This document shows positions 40,798 through 48,950 of a stretch of DNA of 48,973 bases, piece after piece. Within the stretch, counting starts at the first letter, position 1. Each line of letters starts with the position of its first letter. This DNA is from Levilactobacillus koreensis JCM 16448 (GTDB lineage: Bacteria; Bacillota; Bacilli; Lactobacillales; Lactobacillaceae). The stretch is taken from the NCBI RefSeq assembly GCF_001435525.1, contig NZ_AZDP01000026.1:1-48973 (forward strand), given 5' to 3'. Below the pieces are notes generated by a model. It was not told the origin of the DNA. It saw only the letters and a list, made by a program, of their open reading frames with translations, and did no database searches. Position numbers and translations under genes: made by a program.

Positions 40798-41553
40798 ATG
40801 ACCCAATCTGACCTCACACTAACCGAATTGAAACAGGGTTGGCACCAAACACCGACCGCCTTTATCTGTAACACCTGTCAGGCAACCTTTGCGACGGACG
40901 AGGTATTTGCCGCCAACGATAAATTTTATCCCGCTGACCAGATGATTCGCCGCCACGTGCGCACCGAACATCCCAATCGCGTATCCGACCTGATCAACGA
41001 CGACAGTAAGTACAACACCCTAACTGCTAAGCAACGTGACCTCCTTGAAGCCTTCCACAGTGGTCTCAAGGACGCCGACATTGCCAAACAAAATCAGGTG
41101 GCCGCCGCCACGGTCCGTCATCAAAAATTTACGTTCCGGGAAAAGGCCAAACAGGCCCGTCTCTACCTGGCAATTTACGACAACGTTTTCGACCATCCCA
41201 ATGCCCCAGAAGACCAACTCCTCGCCGTTCCCGAACAACCGGGTAGCCTGGACGACCGCTTCATCATCACCCAGGCCGAGTACCAGCAAAACTTGAAACG
41301 CTACCTGACGACCTCCAGCGTTGGTATTCAGCTCAAGCGGTGGCCGAAGAAGCAAAAGGCCGTCGTTGCCGTTTTGTCGCGAATCGTTCAGGAGATTCCA
41401 CGCGACCAACACTTTACAGAAGCCGAAATCACGGCCATTCTCAAACCAATTTTTGCCGACCACGCCATTCTTCGCCGGTCATTGATCGAATACGGCTATC
41501 TCGACCGGACCACCGATGGCACCGACTATTGGCGCGCCAGCACAAGGAGTTAA
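40798..41553 (+). CDS. DUF2087-type regulator with zinc finger and LuxR-like helix-turn-helix
   Basis: 251 residues in three parts. (1) A likely zinc site, ICNTCQATF with HVRTEH about 25 residues later. (2) A LuxR-like helix-turn-helix, LTAKQRDLLEAFHSGLKDADIAKQNQVAAATVRHQKF (about 77-115). (3) A C-terminal DUF2087 domain, ITAILKPIFADHAILRRSLIEYGYLDRTTDG (about 212-243). The combination suggests a DNA-binding regulator; the ligand is unknown. GGAG lies before the ATG and the next gene starts 2 bp after its stop, so it leads the operon. Confidence 0.8.
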   Translation: MTQSDLTLTELKQGWHQTPTAFICNTCQATFATDEVFAANDKFYPADQMIRRHVRTEHPNRVSDLINDDSKYNTLTAKQRDLLEAFHSGLKDADIAKQNQVAAATVRHQKFTFREKAKQARLYLAIYDNVFDHPNAPEDQLLAVPEQPGSLDDRFIITQAEYQQNLKRYLTTSSVGIQLKRWPKKQKAVVAVLSRIVQEIPRDQHFTEAEITAILKPIFADHAILRRSLIEYGYLDRTTDGTDYWRASTRS

Positions 41554-41555
41554 CT

Positions 41556-41879
41556 ATGAATCACAAAGAACTTATTCAACAATACAAATCAACCCCCACA
41601 TTTTACGGGGTCATTCAAATCAAGAATGAACAATCCGGCAAGACCTTCATCGACGTCACCCCGAACATCCACAACAGATGGGGCTACTACCAGACCAATC
41701 TGAACGGTAACTTTTACCACGACACTGACCTGCAGGAAGACTGGAATCGGCTGGGTGCCGACGCCTTCAGCTACAGTGTGCTCTGGAAGAAGGACACGAC
41801 CGGGGTCGACCATCTGCGCCAGAAGTTAAAGGAACTCAAGCAAGAGTGGCTGGACAAGTGCCAGCCCGAATACAATTAA
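41556..41879 (+). CDS. GIY-YIG-like domain protein, degenerate
   Basis: 107 residues; ATG at 41556 with AAGGAG seven nt upstream. Resembles small GIY-YIG proteins: FYGVIQIKNEQSGKTFID stands where GIY...YIG is expected, followed by NIHNRWGYYQ (catalytic Arg position). The Tyr residues of both signature strands are changed (GVI, FID), so nuclease activity is doubtful. Second gene of the operon, 9 bp before the CAT-like gene. A longer overlapping frame from 41340 is a shadow. Confidence 0.7.
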   Translation: MNHKELIQQYKSTPTFYGVIQIKNEQSGKTFIDVTPNIHNRWGYYQTNLNGNFYHDTDLQEDWNRLGADAFSYSVLWKKDTTGVDHLRQKLKELKQEWLDKCQPEYN

Positions 41880-41888
41880 GGAGCTATC

Positions 41889-42554
41889 ATGCCACTAAAT
41901 ACCACCGCAACGCCGATCGACCTCGCCACCTGGTCACGGCGCGACTACTTTTACTACTTTACAAAAATGATGCCGACCGGCTTTACGGTCAACGTCGACC
42001 TCGATATCACGGCGACTAAGACCTGGTTACGGGAACACGATTACAAGTTCAATCCGGCCTACCTCTTCCTGGTCTCGAAAGTGTTGACCAAGTTCCCCGA
42101 ATTTCGGATTGGCCGGGAGAACGAGCAGCTTGTCCGCTATGACGTTCTCCACCCGTCCTACTCCATTTTCCATGCAGACGACCATACTATTTCCAACCTG
42201 TGGACCGCCTATGACCCGAGTTTTACAACGTTCTATCAGAACTATCTCGACGATGTTAAAATTTACGGCAGACAACACACGCCCGCGCCAAAGCAGCCGC
42301 AGAGCGCCAACCTGTACATGATTGGCAGCATTCCGTGGACCAATTTCACCAGCTACGTGCCGCTGCCATTCACACCGCTGCAAACTTTCTTTCCGGTGAT
42401 TCAGGCCGGCAAGTTCACCGAACATAATGGCAAATGGACCATGCCCCTCTCGGTAACCATCCACCACGCGGTCGCGGACGGTTACCATGTCAGCCAGCTA
42501 CTGGCGATGATTCAAACGGTGTTTAACGAACCTGAAGCGTGGCTAGGAGAATAG
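41889..42554 (+). CDS. Chloramphenicol acetyltransferase-like (type A CAT fold) protein
   Basis: 221 residues. Opening SRRDYFYYFTKMMPTGFTVNVDLDIT and the catalytic motif HHAVADGYHV place it in the CatA family. Chromosomal relatives without selection history often acetylate other substrates, so resistance should not be assumed. GGAG before the ATG. Third and last gene of the operon. Confidence 0.85.
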   Translation: MPLNTTATPIDLATWSRRDYFYYFTKMMPTGFTVNVDLDITATKTWLREHDYKFNPAYLFLVSKVLTKFPEFRIGRENEQLVRYDVLHPSYSIFHADDHTISNLWTAYDPSFTTFYQNYLDDVKIYGRQHTPAPKQPQSANLYMIGSIPWTNFTSYVPLPFTPLQTFFPVIQAGKFTEHNGKWTMPLSVTIHHAVADGYHVSQLLAMIQTVFNEPEAWLGE

Positions 42555-42596
42555 ATTAGCGTAATTTAGTCGCACAATTGTTCAGCTCATAGACGT

Positions 42597-42643
42597 AAAA
42601 AAGTAGCTACCATCTGATAATTTCAGACGATAACTACTTTTTT
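42597..42643. terminator. Bidirectional terminator
   Basis: AAAAAAGTAG/CTACTTTTTT outer stem with an inner TCTGA/TCAGA stem. Confidence 0.8.
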
Positions 42644-42757
42644 GTAGCTGCTAAATCTATTTGCCGCCAGCAACGTCGATTGACGACTGCTGATACATCT
42701 ATTGCCGCCTCAGAATAAATCCTACGCATAATCAGCATCATGGTAGAAATCAACCGA

Positions 42758-42939
42758 AGCCGGAGGATGCCAGGGATGTAGCCGTCCGTGATAATATTGT
42801 TAACTGGCCGTTGGCTAGCTAACAATATGGGCGAATTTTAAGACGCGCTCTTCGCGGCTTAAAATCGAGCGAGAAGACTGGTGGTTTTCCAGTCTGAAGC
42901 GTCCCCACAGCAGGCGAAATCCCTGGCAGCCGCAGTGCG
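42758..42939 (+). repeat. Family 1 dispersed repeat, full copy
   Basis: Best ends of the set: GCCGGAGGATGCCAGGGATG on the left and ATCCCTGGCAGCCGCAG on the right, an imperfect terminal inverted repeat. First hairpin ATATTGTTAACT (42794-42805) with AGCTAACAATAT (42817-42828). Second hairpin ATTTTAAGACGCG (42835-42847) with CGCGGCTTAAAAT (42853-42865), where other copies have CTTTG/CAAAG. Third AGACTGG/CCAGTCT. Confidence 0.9.
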
Positions 42940-42961
42940 ACCAGTTCACACTAGCCTAGAA

Positions 42962-44131
42962 TTACTCAGCCATACTGCTGCTCTTGTAAACATGGTTCAT
43001 CAGCGAACGCGTTTCGGTGAACTCGTTCTCATCGTGCAGAACGACCGTGATGATCCGTTGCTTGCCTGCCATTTTACCGGTCCCGACGAAGCAGTACCCA
43101 GCTAATGGCGTGTAGCCGGTCTTCAAGCCATCAACGTTCAATGATGCTTGCGCATATTTCCGACCAGACAGTAAGTTGTTGTAGTTGTAGCACAATTGGC
43201 CATCAACGGTCTTCGACCCAACGGCACCATCGGTCAGGACACGTGGATAGTCCTTGATCAGATGGCGGGCAATCAACGCCACATCCTTGGCCGAAACCAT
43301 GTTGGCGTTAGCGCTCCCGTAAGCATAACCGTAAGGACGCAGGTCACTGTTCTCCAACCCGGAAGCAGAAACGAAGTGGGCATTGCCCAAGTTCCAGCTC
43401 TTAGCTTGTGCATTCATCTGCTGAATAAACTTGGCATTGCTACCCGCAACCCATTTGCCCAGCGCGATGGCGGCATTGTTCGACGAGTCCAGTAGCGCGG
43501 CATCATACAGTTCCTTGACCGTGTACTTGTGGCCGGTATGGAAGACAAAGCCCCCAACCGACGAATTTTGACTCATTGAAATGAGACCCCGACTACTGGT
43601 ATCAACGACTTGATTCCATTTAGCAGTACTGCCATCGACCTTCTTCAGGACCAGGTAGAGCGTCATGATCTTAGAAACGGACGCGATTGGCCGAGCCGTA
43701 TTGGCATTCTTAGACCAAACGGCCTTGCCCGTCGTGTAATTCATGGCAATCGCATTCTTGGCGTATTTCAGACCAAACGGTGACTTCCCCTTCTTCAGGT
43801 AGCCATGCCAAACCCAGCCCTTCACGCTGCCGGCCGTGTTTTTCACGTAATAGTAAATACCCTTGGAGTTACCATGCCGTAACGTGGCGCGTTTGGTCAC
43901 GTACCAAGTCGTGTAAGGATACGTCTTCAGGTTAGCAACTTTTCTACTGTGTGCCTGATTGTAAATGGCCCCACTTGTGCTCTTCTTGTGGTACGCCGTC
44001 TTGGTCACCGACTTGCTGGAAACCGTGGTGTACGTTGCGGCCTGTGCCGTTACCTGTGTGCCAACAGCTGTGCCGAGCGTTGTGGTCAGTAACAGCGCGA
44101 CCAATGCGCCTTTAACTCTTGATAATCCCAT
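42962..44131 (-). CDS. D-alanyl-D-alanine carboxypeptidase (DacA/PBP5 type) with SH3-like module
   Basis: 389 residues from the ATG at 44131 (GAGGAC 11 nt before); the open frame farther upstream has no ribosome site. Signal peptide ending near AQA-A (about 33), an SH3/GW-like module (about 40-125), then the S11 peptidase domain. Motifs: S-V-S-K in IASVSKIMT, S-S-N in LDSSNNAAIA, KTG in GLKTGYTP. It trims the terminal D-Ala from peptidoglycan stems. Unlike classical PBP5 it ends soon after the catalytic domain without a C-terminal membrane anchor, so wall retention probably depends on the SH3 module. Confidence 0.9.
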   Translation of the reverse strand: MGLSRVKGALVALLLTTTLGTAVGTQVTAQAATYTTVSSKSVTKTAYHKKSTSGAIYNQAHSRKVANLKTYPYTTWYVTKRATLRHGNSKGIYYYVKNTAGSVKGWVWHGYLKKGKSPFGLKYAKNAIAMNYTTGKAVWSKNANTARPIASVSKIMTLYLVLKKVDGSTAKWNQVVDTSSRGLISMSQNSSVGGFVFHTGHKYTVKELYDAALLDSSNNAAIALGKWVAGSNAKFIQQMNAQAKSWNLGNAHFVSASGLENSDLRPYGYAYGSANANMVSAKDVALIARHLIKDYPRVLTDGAVGSKTVDGQLCYNYNNLLSGRKYAQASLNVDGLKTGYTPLAGYCFVGTGKMAGKQRIITVVLHDENEFTETRSLMNHVYKSSSMAE

Positions 44132-44555
44132 AATGAATAGGTGTCCTCTCTTCTTAAACCCTAGTTTTGAATGTCCGTAAACTACACTACCACGCCGGTT
44201 AGGTGACAAACAAGGCCAATTCACACTTTGTAACCTGCTTGTTGGGCTCGTAACCTAGCCGTAATCCATCACTAGGCGAGCGCGCAAACTAGTTGTCTTT
44301 CCGCCTTACCGGCCGCTGCTCGTTGTGACGGAGCTTACTAAAAACCAGAGACGAATCGCACAACTCACTTTTTACATTAAGCTTATAATCGGTTAACTGT
44401 CTTTTCCCATACCCTCACTCTGAAACGACTAATCTGCACTGACAATGTTTTGGGAAGCCATCTTTTTGCGGCTAAATCTATTGGGGACTCGATTCGATTA
44501 TCACCGTCAGCGGTTGCATTTCACCTGTAAATTGGTTACGCTAGGGGTAATCAAA

Positions 44556-44632
44556 TACGACTGGGGTGCCATCGCGGCTGAGATCAAACCCATTGAACCT
44601 GCTCTGGCTAATACCAGCGAAGGGAACGCGTA
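44556..44632 (+). promoter_or_regulatory. TPP riboswitch (THI element)
   Basis: Conserved blocks in order: CTGGGGTGCC, GGCTGAGATCAAACCC, TTGAACCTG, then CTGGCTAATACCAGCGAAGG and GAA, closed by TACG/CGTA. This is the thiamin pyrophosphate aptamer. A terminator follows 19 nt later and the ykoEDC-tenA operon after it, so TPP should switch the operon off by termination. 44225-44555 upstream contains no gene; a TATAAT at 44384 lacks a clear -35. Confidence 0.93.
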
Positions 44633-44650
44633 CTTTTAAGCTATCAATGA

Positions 44651-44681
44651 ACCCCACTATCGATTTAGTGGGGATTTTTTT
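44651..44681 (+). terminator. Riboswitch-controlled terminator
   Basis: Stem ACCCCACTA/TTAGTGGGG with a loop TCGAT and seven T, directly after the TPP aptamer. Confidence 0.85.
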
Positions 44682-44724
44682 CGTTTTGGTGACCCCAGTC
44701 GCCAAAAATTAGGAGGCATCATTC

Positions 44725-45288
44725 ATGAAACGTTGGCATATTCGCGATATTATTCTGGTAACGATTTTAGCAATCTTTATGGGGGTTATTTTCTGGGTCA
44801 TCGGGCCCCTCTACACGGTTCTATCCGCAGCACTAGCCCCATTTGGCCTGTCACCATTGGCAAATGAACTCTTACTGGGTATCTGGGTCATGGCTGGACC
44901 ACTGGCTGGCTTTATCATTCGGATTCCCGGCGCCGCAACGTTGGGCGAACTGCTGGGTGCCGTCGTTGAAATGTTTCTTGGCGGCATCTGGGGCGCCAGC
45001 ACGCTGATTTCCGGGGTCGTTCAAGGATTTGGTTCAGAATTGGGCTTCATCTTCACCGGTTACAAGCGCTACAACTGGCCAACCCTGGTGCTTACTGCTT
45101 TGACCACGACGATTGTGACCTTCACTTGGGACCTGTTCCGAAGTGGCTATGCCGCCTACCACGTTCCCTTTTTACTCCTGCTGTTCGCCGTTCGGTTCGC
45201 TTCCGTCTTCGTCTTCGGTGGTGTCTTGACCAAGTTGATTAACAACCTACTGGTCCGCGCCCACGTTTTACCTAACGCAACTCATTAA
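44725..45288 (+). CDS. ykoE: Substrate-binding membrane subunit of thiamine-precursor ECF-type transporter
   Basis: 187 residues, five or six membrane helices. MKRWHIRDIILVTILAIFMGVIFW, then the GxxxE-rich PGAATLGELLGAVVEMFLGGIWGAS segment typical of YkoE. Confers specificity for hydroxymethylpyrimidine or a related thiamine precursor. AGGAGG precedes the start. First gene after the TPP riboswitch; followed by its ATPase and transmembrane partners. Confidence 0.93.
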   Translation: MKRWHIRDIILVTILAIFMGVIFWVIGPLYTVLSAALAPFGLSPLANELLLGIWVMAGPLAGFIIRIPGAATLGELLGAVVEMFLGGIWGASTLISGVVQGFGSELGFIFTGYKRYNWPTLVLTALTTTIVTFTWDLFRSGYAAYHVPFLLLLFAVRFASVFVFGGVLTKLINNLLVRAHVLPNATH

Positions 45289-45302
45289 TTGGAGGAACCT
45301 AT

Positions 45303-46715
45303 TTGGCCACCGTAACTATAAATTCACTCACATTCACTTACCCCCAGCGGAAACGGCCCGTCCTTGACAACTTATCCGTGACCTTCCCCGGGGGTAAGTT
45401 TTCCTTGTTGACCGGCGTTTCTGGTGGTGGCAAGTCAACTTTACTGCGCCTGATTGCCGGTCTAACGCCCCTACCAGCACCCAACACGGTCACCTTTGAC
45501 GGCGAGCCACTCACCAAAATTGCGCCCGGCAAACGGGCAGCGACCGTCGCCATGCTCTTTCAGGAACCCAGCACGCAATTCACCATGGACACCGTGGTGA
45601 ATGAACTGCGATTTGCATTGGAAAATCAACAGGTCGACCCAGCCGCCATGCCTGCCAAAATTGACGCGGCGCTAGATTTTATCGGCATCACTAACCTCAA
45701 GGACCGATCACTCATGGCCCTATCCGGTGGCGAACAACAGAAGGTCGCCCTGGCGATTATCGTTGCCATGGATAGCGACGTCATTCTACTCGATGAACCC
45801 TTCGCCAGTATAGATCCGCCAACCCGCTTAACGCTCCTACAAAAGCTAGTTGCATTGTGCACCCAACGAGGAAAAACAATCATTTTAGCCGATCACGATT
45901 TGAGCGGCTATGACCAATGGGTCGACCATTTGGCCGTGCTGGACACTGGTAAGGTGACCCTCCTGTCGGCCGAACAAACAAAGAAGCGATTCGCCGCCTT
46001 CACACCGGAACAGTTACGTCTGACCCACGTCACACAGCCGAGCTCTGAGTTGACCGTCTGCTTACAGGGCGACCAATTGGGCATTGCCCAAGGTAAGCGC
46101 CAACTGATTCAGCCTCAGGACCTCAGCTTCTTTGCCCATCAGGCAACACTGATCACTGGTCCCAATGGCAGCGGTAAATCCACGTTATTTCGTGCACTGG
46201 TTCGCTTGGGCAAGTATCAAGGGACCCTCGCCTACGCTGGCACCAATATTCAAAAACTCTCCCGTAAGCGGTATGCCCGTGAGGTTGGCCTGATGTTTCA
46301 GTCGGCGACAGCTCAATTCCTAAACGTTACCGTGACCGAAGAACTAAATCTCTCGCGGCACTTCGGCAACGCCGACTACTTTACCGCCGAGCGCGTACAG
46401 GACTTACTCACACAACTGAACCTAGCCGACCACGCTGAACAAGTCATTTACTCGCTGAGCAGTGGTCAGCAAAAGAAGCTCCAACTACTCTGCATGCTGA
46501 TCATGGCCCCAGACGTTCTGCTGTTGGACGAACCCTTGAAGGGCCTCGACTTTGCGTCCATTCAAGTCGTCATGCGTATCCTGACCACCGTTCAACGCGA
46601 CCTCAACTTGACGTTAATCATGGTTAGCCATCAACTGAGCGGCCTGGATGACCTGATTACGCTCCACCTGCATTTGGACCAACAACACTTAACGTATGAG
46701 GGGGTGGCAGAATGA
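45303..46715 (+). CDS. ykoD: Duplicated ABC ATPase of thiamine-precursor transporter
   Basis: 470 residues made of two ATPase domains in tandem. Domain 1: GVSGGGKSTLL, LSGGEQQKVAL, ILLDEPF (about 35-160). Domain 2: GPNGSGKSTLF, LSSGQQKKLQL, LLLDEPLKGLD (about 285-405). Both Walker A and B pairs look intact. Starts at TTG with GGAGG at a spacing of 7. Stop overlaps the ykoC start (ATGA). Confidence 0.93.
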   Translation: MATVTINSLTFTYPQRKRPVLDNLSVTFPGGKFSLLTGVSGGGKSTLLRLIAGLTPLPAPNTVTFDGEPLTKIAPGKRAATVAMLFQEPSTQFTMDTVVNELRFALENQQVDPAAMPAKIDAALDFIGITNLKDRSLMALSGGEQQKVALAIIVAMDSDVILLDEPFASIDPPTRLTLLQKLVALCTQRGKTIILADHDLSGYDQWVDHLAVLDTGKVTLLSAEQTKKRFAAFTPEQLRLTHVTQPSSELTVCLQGDQLGIAQGKRQLIQPQDLSFFAHQATLITGPNGSGKSTLFRALVRLGKYQGTLAYAGTNIQKLSRKRYAREVGLMFQSATAQFLNVTVTEELNLSRHFGNADYFTAERVQDLLTQLNLADHAEQVIYSLSSGQQKKLQLLCMLIMAPDVLLLDEPLKGLDFASIQVVMRILTTVQRDLNLTLIMVSHQLSGLDDLITLHLHLDQQHLTYEGVAE

Positions 46716-47365
46716 ATCCCAGTTTAAAATTAGGACTGATTGTGGCCATCGCACTTGAAGTCTCCTTCGCGCAGGTATGGACGGTCAACGTGGCACTGAT
46801 TGCAGTCAGCTTGATTCTCATGCTCCTCAATCACGTCTCGTTCAAACGCTTGCTCTACCTGACACTAGTCCCCCTCTTCTTCTCTAGTACCTTGGTCTGG
46901 TCGCTGTCCTTACGGGGAAGCGCCTCGCCCCATTTCTTACTAGTCATCTTCACGCGGCTATTCGTCTACGTCTACATGGGCGGCCTCTTCACTCAGACCA
47001 CGGAACCCCTGACATTGACCCGGTCGCTGGAACAAAACGCCAAATTGCCGTCTAAATTTGCTTACGGTTTTCTAGCAGCCTTTAATCTGATGCCTAAAAT
47101 CAGAGCGGAGGTCGCGACTATCAAGGCCGCTGCCATGATGCGCGGTCAGGTTCTCCATTTCTGGTCACCCCAGTTGTACTTTAAGGTCATCCTGGCGGCC
47201 ATGAATTGGTCCGACCAACTTGCCGCCGCCATGACCTCACACGGCTTTATCGAAGGGGCGCCCCGAACACATGCCATGACAATTCCGCTAGTAGCGCGCG
47301 ATTGGTGGCTATTCGGTGGTTGTTTACTACTTGTTCAGGTTGGCCTCTTCTGTGGCTTACCCTAG
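46712..47365 (+). CDS. ykoC: ECF-type transporter transmembrane (T) subunit
   Basis: 217 residues, four or five membrane helices, CbiQ/YkoC family. The coupling-helix motif with short acidic-free Ala-Arg turns is visible as MPKIRAEVATIKAAAMMRGQ. It links the YkoD ATPase motions to YkoE. Start overlaps the ykoD stop by four bases. Confidence 0.92.
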   Translation: MNPSLKLGLIVAIALEVSFAQVWTVNVALIAVSLILMLLNHVSFKRLLYLTLVPLFFSSTLVWSLSLRGSASPHFLLVIFTRLFVYVYMGGLFTQTTEPLTLTRSLEQNAKLPSKFAYGFLAAFNLMPKIRAEVATIKAAAMMRGQVLHFWSPQLYFKVILAAMNWSDQLAAAMTSHGFIEGAPRTHAMTIPLVARDWWLFGGCLLLVQVGLFCGLP

Positions 47366-47406
47366 ACTTAATTAACATAATGTACTTTTTCAAAGGAGAT
47401 CTTTCG

Positions 47407-48096
47407 ATGTTTACTGACCAAGCCCACGCCACGACCAAAGCCTGCTGGGACGCTTCCAAACGCCATCCCTTCATTCAACAACTGCAGGCCGGCACGCTGC
47501 CCTTAGCCACATTTCGCTATTACCTGATTCAAGACCACTACTACCTCAAAGAGTTCGGCGCCATTCACGATCTCGCCGCCGATCAAAGCGACGATCCCTT
47601 AGTCGCAAAACAACTTCACGCCGGCGCAGAGCATTTACGCCAAGGTGAAGTTGCCATTCGCCAGGAGTTCTTTGACCGTCTGAAAATCACGCCAGCAGAG
47701 GTCGCCGCAACACCAGTGGCCCCAACCGGCTATGCTTACACAAGTCACCTCTACCGGGAACTTTTAACTCACGGTCCAGCGGGCGCAGTAGCGGGACTGC
47801 TGCCCTGTTACTGGCTGTACGCCGAGATTGGGCAATCGCTGGCTCATCAGGGTTCACCCGTTCCCATTTACCAGGCTTGGATCGACACCTATAACGCTGA
47901 CGACTACACCGGCAGTATGACCGATCAACTGGCGCTAGCGAACCACGTCGCAACGCAAGAAAATACGCCACAACTGCTAGCAGCCTTTGAAAAAAGCAGC
48001 TGGTATGAACTTAATTTCTGGCAAATGGCCTTGGATCACGAGGATTGGTCATTACCCGAAACAGCCGTAGCGTCCGATTTCTCAACATCGCGGTAA
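47407..48096 (+). CDS. tenA: Aminopyrimidine aminohydrolase / thiaminase II
   Basis: 229 residues from the ATG at 47407 (GGAG 8 nt upstream). TenA landmarks: HPFIQQLQAGTLPLATFRYYLIQDHYYL, the catalytic Cys in LLPCYWLYAEIG and the late Glu region SSWYELNFWQMAL. Hydrolyses degraded thiamine pyrimidine to hydroxymethylpyrimidine for salvage. Placement after ykoEDC under a TPP riboswitch means import and repair of the pyrimidine half are controlled together. Confidence 0.95.
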   Translation: MFTDQAHATTKACWDASKRHPFIQQLQAGTLPLATFRYYLIQDHYYLKEFGAIHDLAADQSDDPLVAKQLHAGAEHLRQGEVAIRQEFFDRLKITPAEVAATPVAPTGYAYTSHLYRELLTHGPAGAVAGLLPCYWLYAEIGQSLAHQGSPVPIYQAWIDTYNADDYTGSMTDQLALANHVATQENTPQLLAAFEKSSWYELNFWQMALDHEDWSLPETAVASDFSTSR

Positions 48097-48101
48097 TGCG
48101 C

Positions 48102-48107
48102 TATAAT
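48102..48107 (+). promoter_or_regulatory. -10 box before small membrane protein gene
   Basis: TATAAT 34 bp before the ATG at 48141, with only a weak -35 (TTCTCA at 17 bp). The gene may also be read through from tenA, since no terminator lies between. Confidence 0.4.
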
Positions 48108-48140
48108 TGAGACACCGCAAGAGAGAAGGTGGTGTCGTTG

Positions 48141-48503
48141 ATGAAAGCTTTACGACGGTTGACGTTCGTTCAATTTTTCGGCTACTTGGCCTTAGTTTTA
48201 GGTGTGCTGATTGAGCTATACGCGTTGTTTAACGGGTTAGGAACCCGTGGGAGCGGCGATGACATGTTTGGCGGTGCGGTCGTCTTAGGACTGGCCGTAG
48301 CGTTCATTCACAGTGAACACCTGCCCTTCACGCTCGGCATGATTGGTCTGAGCACGTTGGGGTTCGCCTACTTCACATTCATTCACACCCACGCTTGGCT
48401 GTGGACGCTTGTGATTGCCATTGCCGTGGCGGCGTTTCTCATTTACTTCTTTGGTATTCGCAGCGACATTCGTAAGAACCAGAGCGAGTGGTTTCACTTT
48501 TAA
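48141..48503 (+). CDS. Small membrane protein, unknown function
   Basis: 120 residues with four hydrophobic segments (about 9-30, 38-55, 62-80 and 85-107) and a short basic/polar end (RSDIRKNQSEWFHF). Start ATG at 48141 with AAGGTGG eight nt before; an upstream GTG is inside that site. I do not recognise the family. Follows tenA. Confidence 0.65.
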   Translation: MKALRRLTFVQFFGYLALVLGVLIELYALFNGLGTRGSGDDMFGGAVVLGLAVAFIHSEHLPFTLGMIGLSTLGFAYFTFIHTHAWLWTLVIAIAVAAFLIYFFGIRSDIRKNQSEWFHF

Positions 48504-48515
48504 ATCAGTTTGTGC

Positions 48516-48557
48516 GAGGCGTTAAGCGACTGTTTGGTCGGTTGGCGTCTTTTTTCG
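48516..48557 (+). terminator. Terminator after small membrane protein gene
   Basis: GGCGTTAA-CGAC with GTCG-TTGGCGTC (G-U pairs) followed by six T. A second hairpin, CCACTGTCGGTA with TACTGGCAGTGG (about 48571-48614), with ATTTTTA after it, follows directly. Confidence 0.65.
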
Positions 48558-48658
48558 TGTAAATCAAACCCACTGTCGGTATGCAAGCTTGAATGGGCTT
48601 GGGTACTGGCAGTGGATTTTTATCATTCATTAACTATTGAAGCAGGTCTTCGTTCGCC

Positions 48659-48834
48659 ACATTCCGATCTTGGCAGCTTCTGAAACGTGTTCCGCAAGGC
48701 AGGCTCCTGCGCTTAACACCACACCATTCAGTTTATTCTAGCTTAGACCGTCAAGCTCATTTCTTATCCATTACATCCCGATCCTGGCGGCTTCTGAAAC
48801 GTGTTCCACGGGGCAACTCCCTCCGCTTAACCCC
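48659..48834. repeat. Two 62-bp direct repeats
   Basis: 48659-48720 and 48773-48834 match at about 50 of 62 positions, sharing GCTTCTGAAACGTGTTCC exactly and CGCTTAAC near the end. They are 114 bp apart. No ORF of interest covers them. Confidence 0.7.
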
Positions 48835-48876
48835 AATAAGCACCGGACCGAGTCCCTCGGTCGGGCACTTATTGAC
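48834..48876. other. Long hairpin
   Basis: AATAAGCACC-GACCGAG with CTCGGTC-GGCACTTATT around a short loop, G-U/A-C type differences only in the outer part. It lacks a T tail. Together with the repeats before it, it suggests a structured RNA or mobile repeat. Confidence 0.5.
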
Positions 48877-48923
48877 GTTAATGCTCGGGAGTTAACCGCC
48901 CCGTTCCACACTCTTACAAAATA

Positions 48924-48950
48924 AAAACCACCCGTTGAACGGGTGGTTTT
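48924..48950. terminator. Perfect bidirectional terminator
   Basis: Thirteen-bp perfect stem AAAACCACCCGTT / AACGGGTGGTTTT with a one-base centre. A second small hairpin (AGGGCT/AGCCCT) follows at 48955-48969. Confidence 0.8.

Noticed and set aside
41340-41555. Upstream extension of the GIY-YIG-like gene
   Set aside because: It overlaps the regulator gene in another frame, while the ATG at 41556 has a strong ribosome site and starts the recognisable domain.
44290-44330. Possible family 2 fragment (CCGCCTTACCGGCCG)
   Set aside because: Only about 15 bases resemble the family 2 end and there is no paired arm, so chance similarity cannot be excluded.
44445-44639. 64-residue ORF upstream of ykoE
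   Set aside because: It covers the TPP aptamer, whose conserved bases explain the sequence; no ribosome site.
47206-47406. N-terminal extension of TenA
   Set aside because: It runs through the end of ykoC in another frame; TenA homology and a GGAG site both start at 47407.
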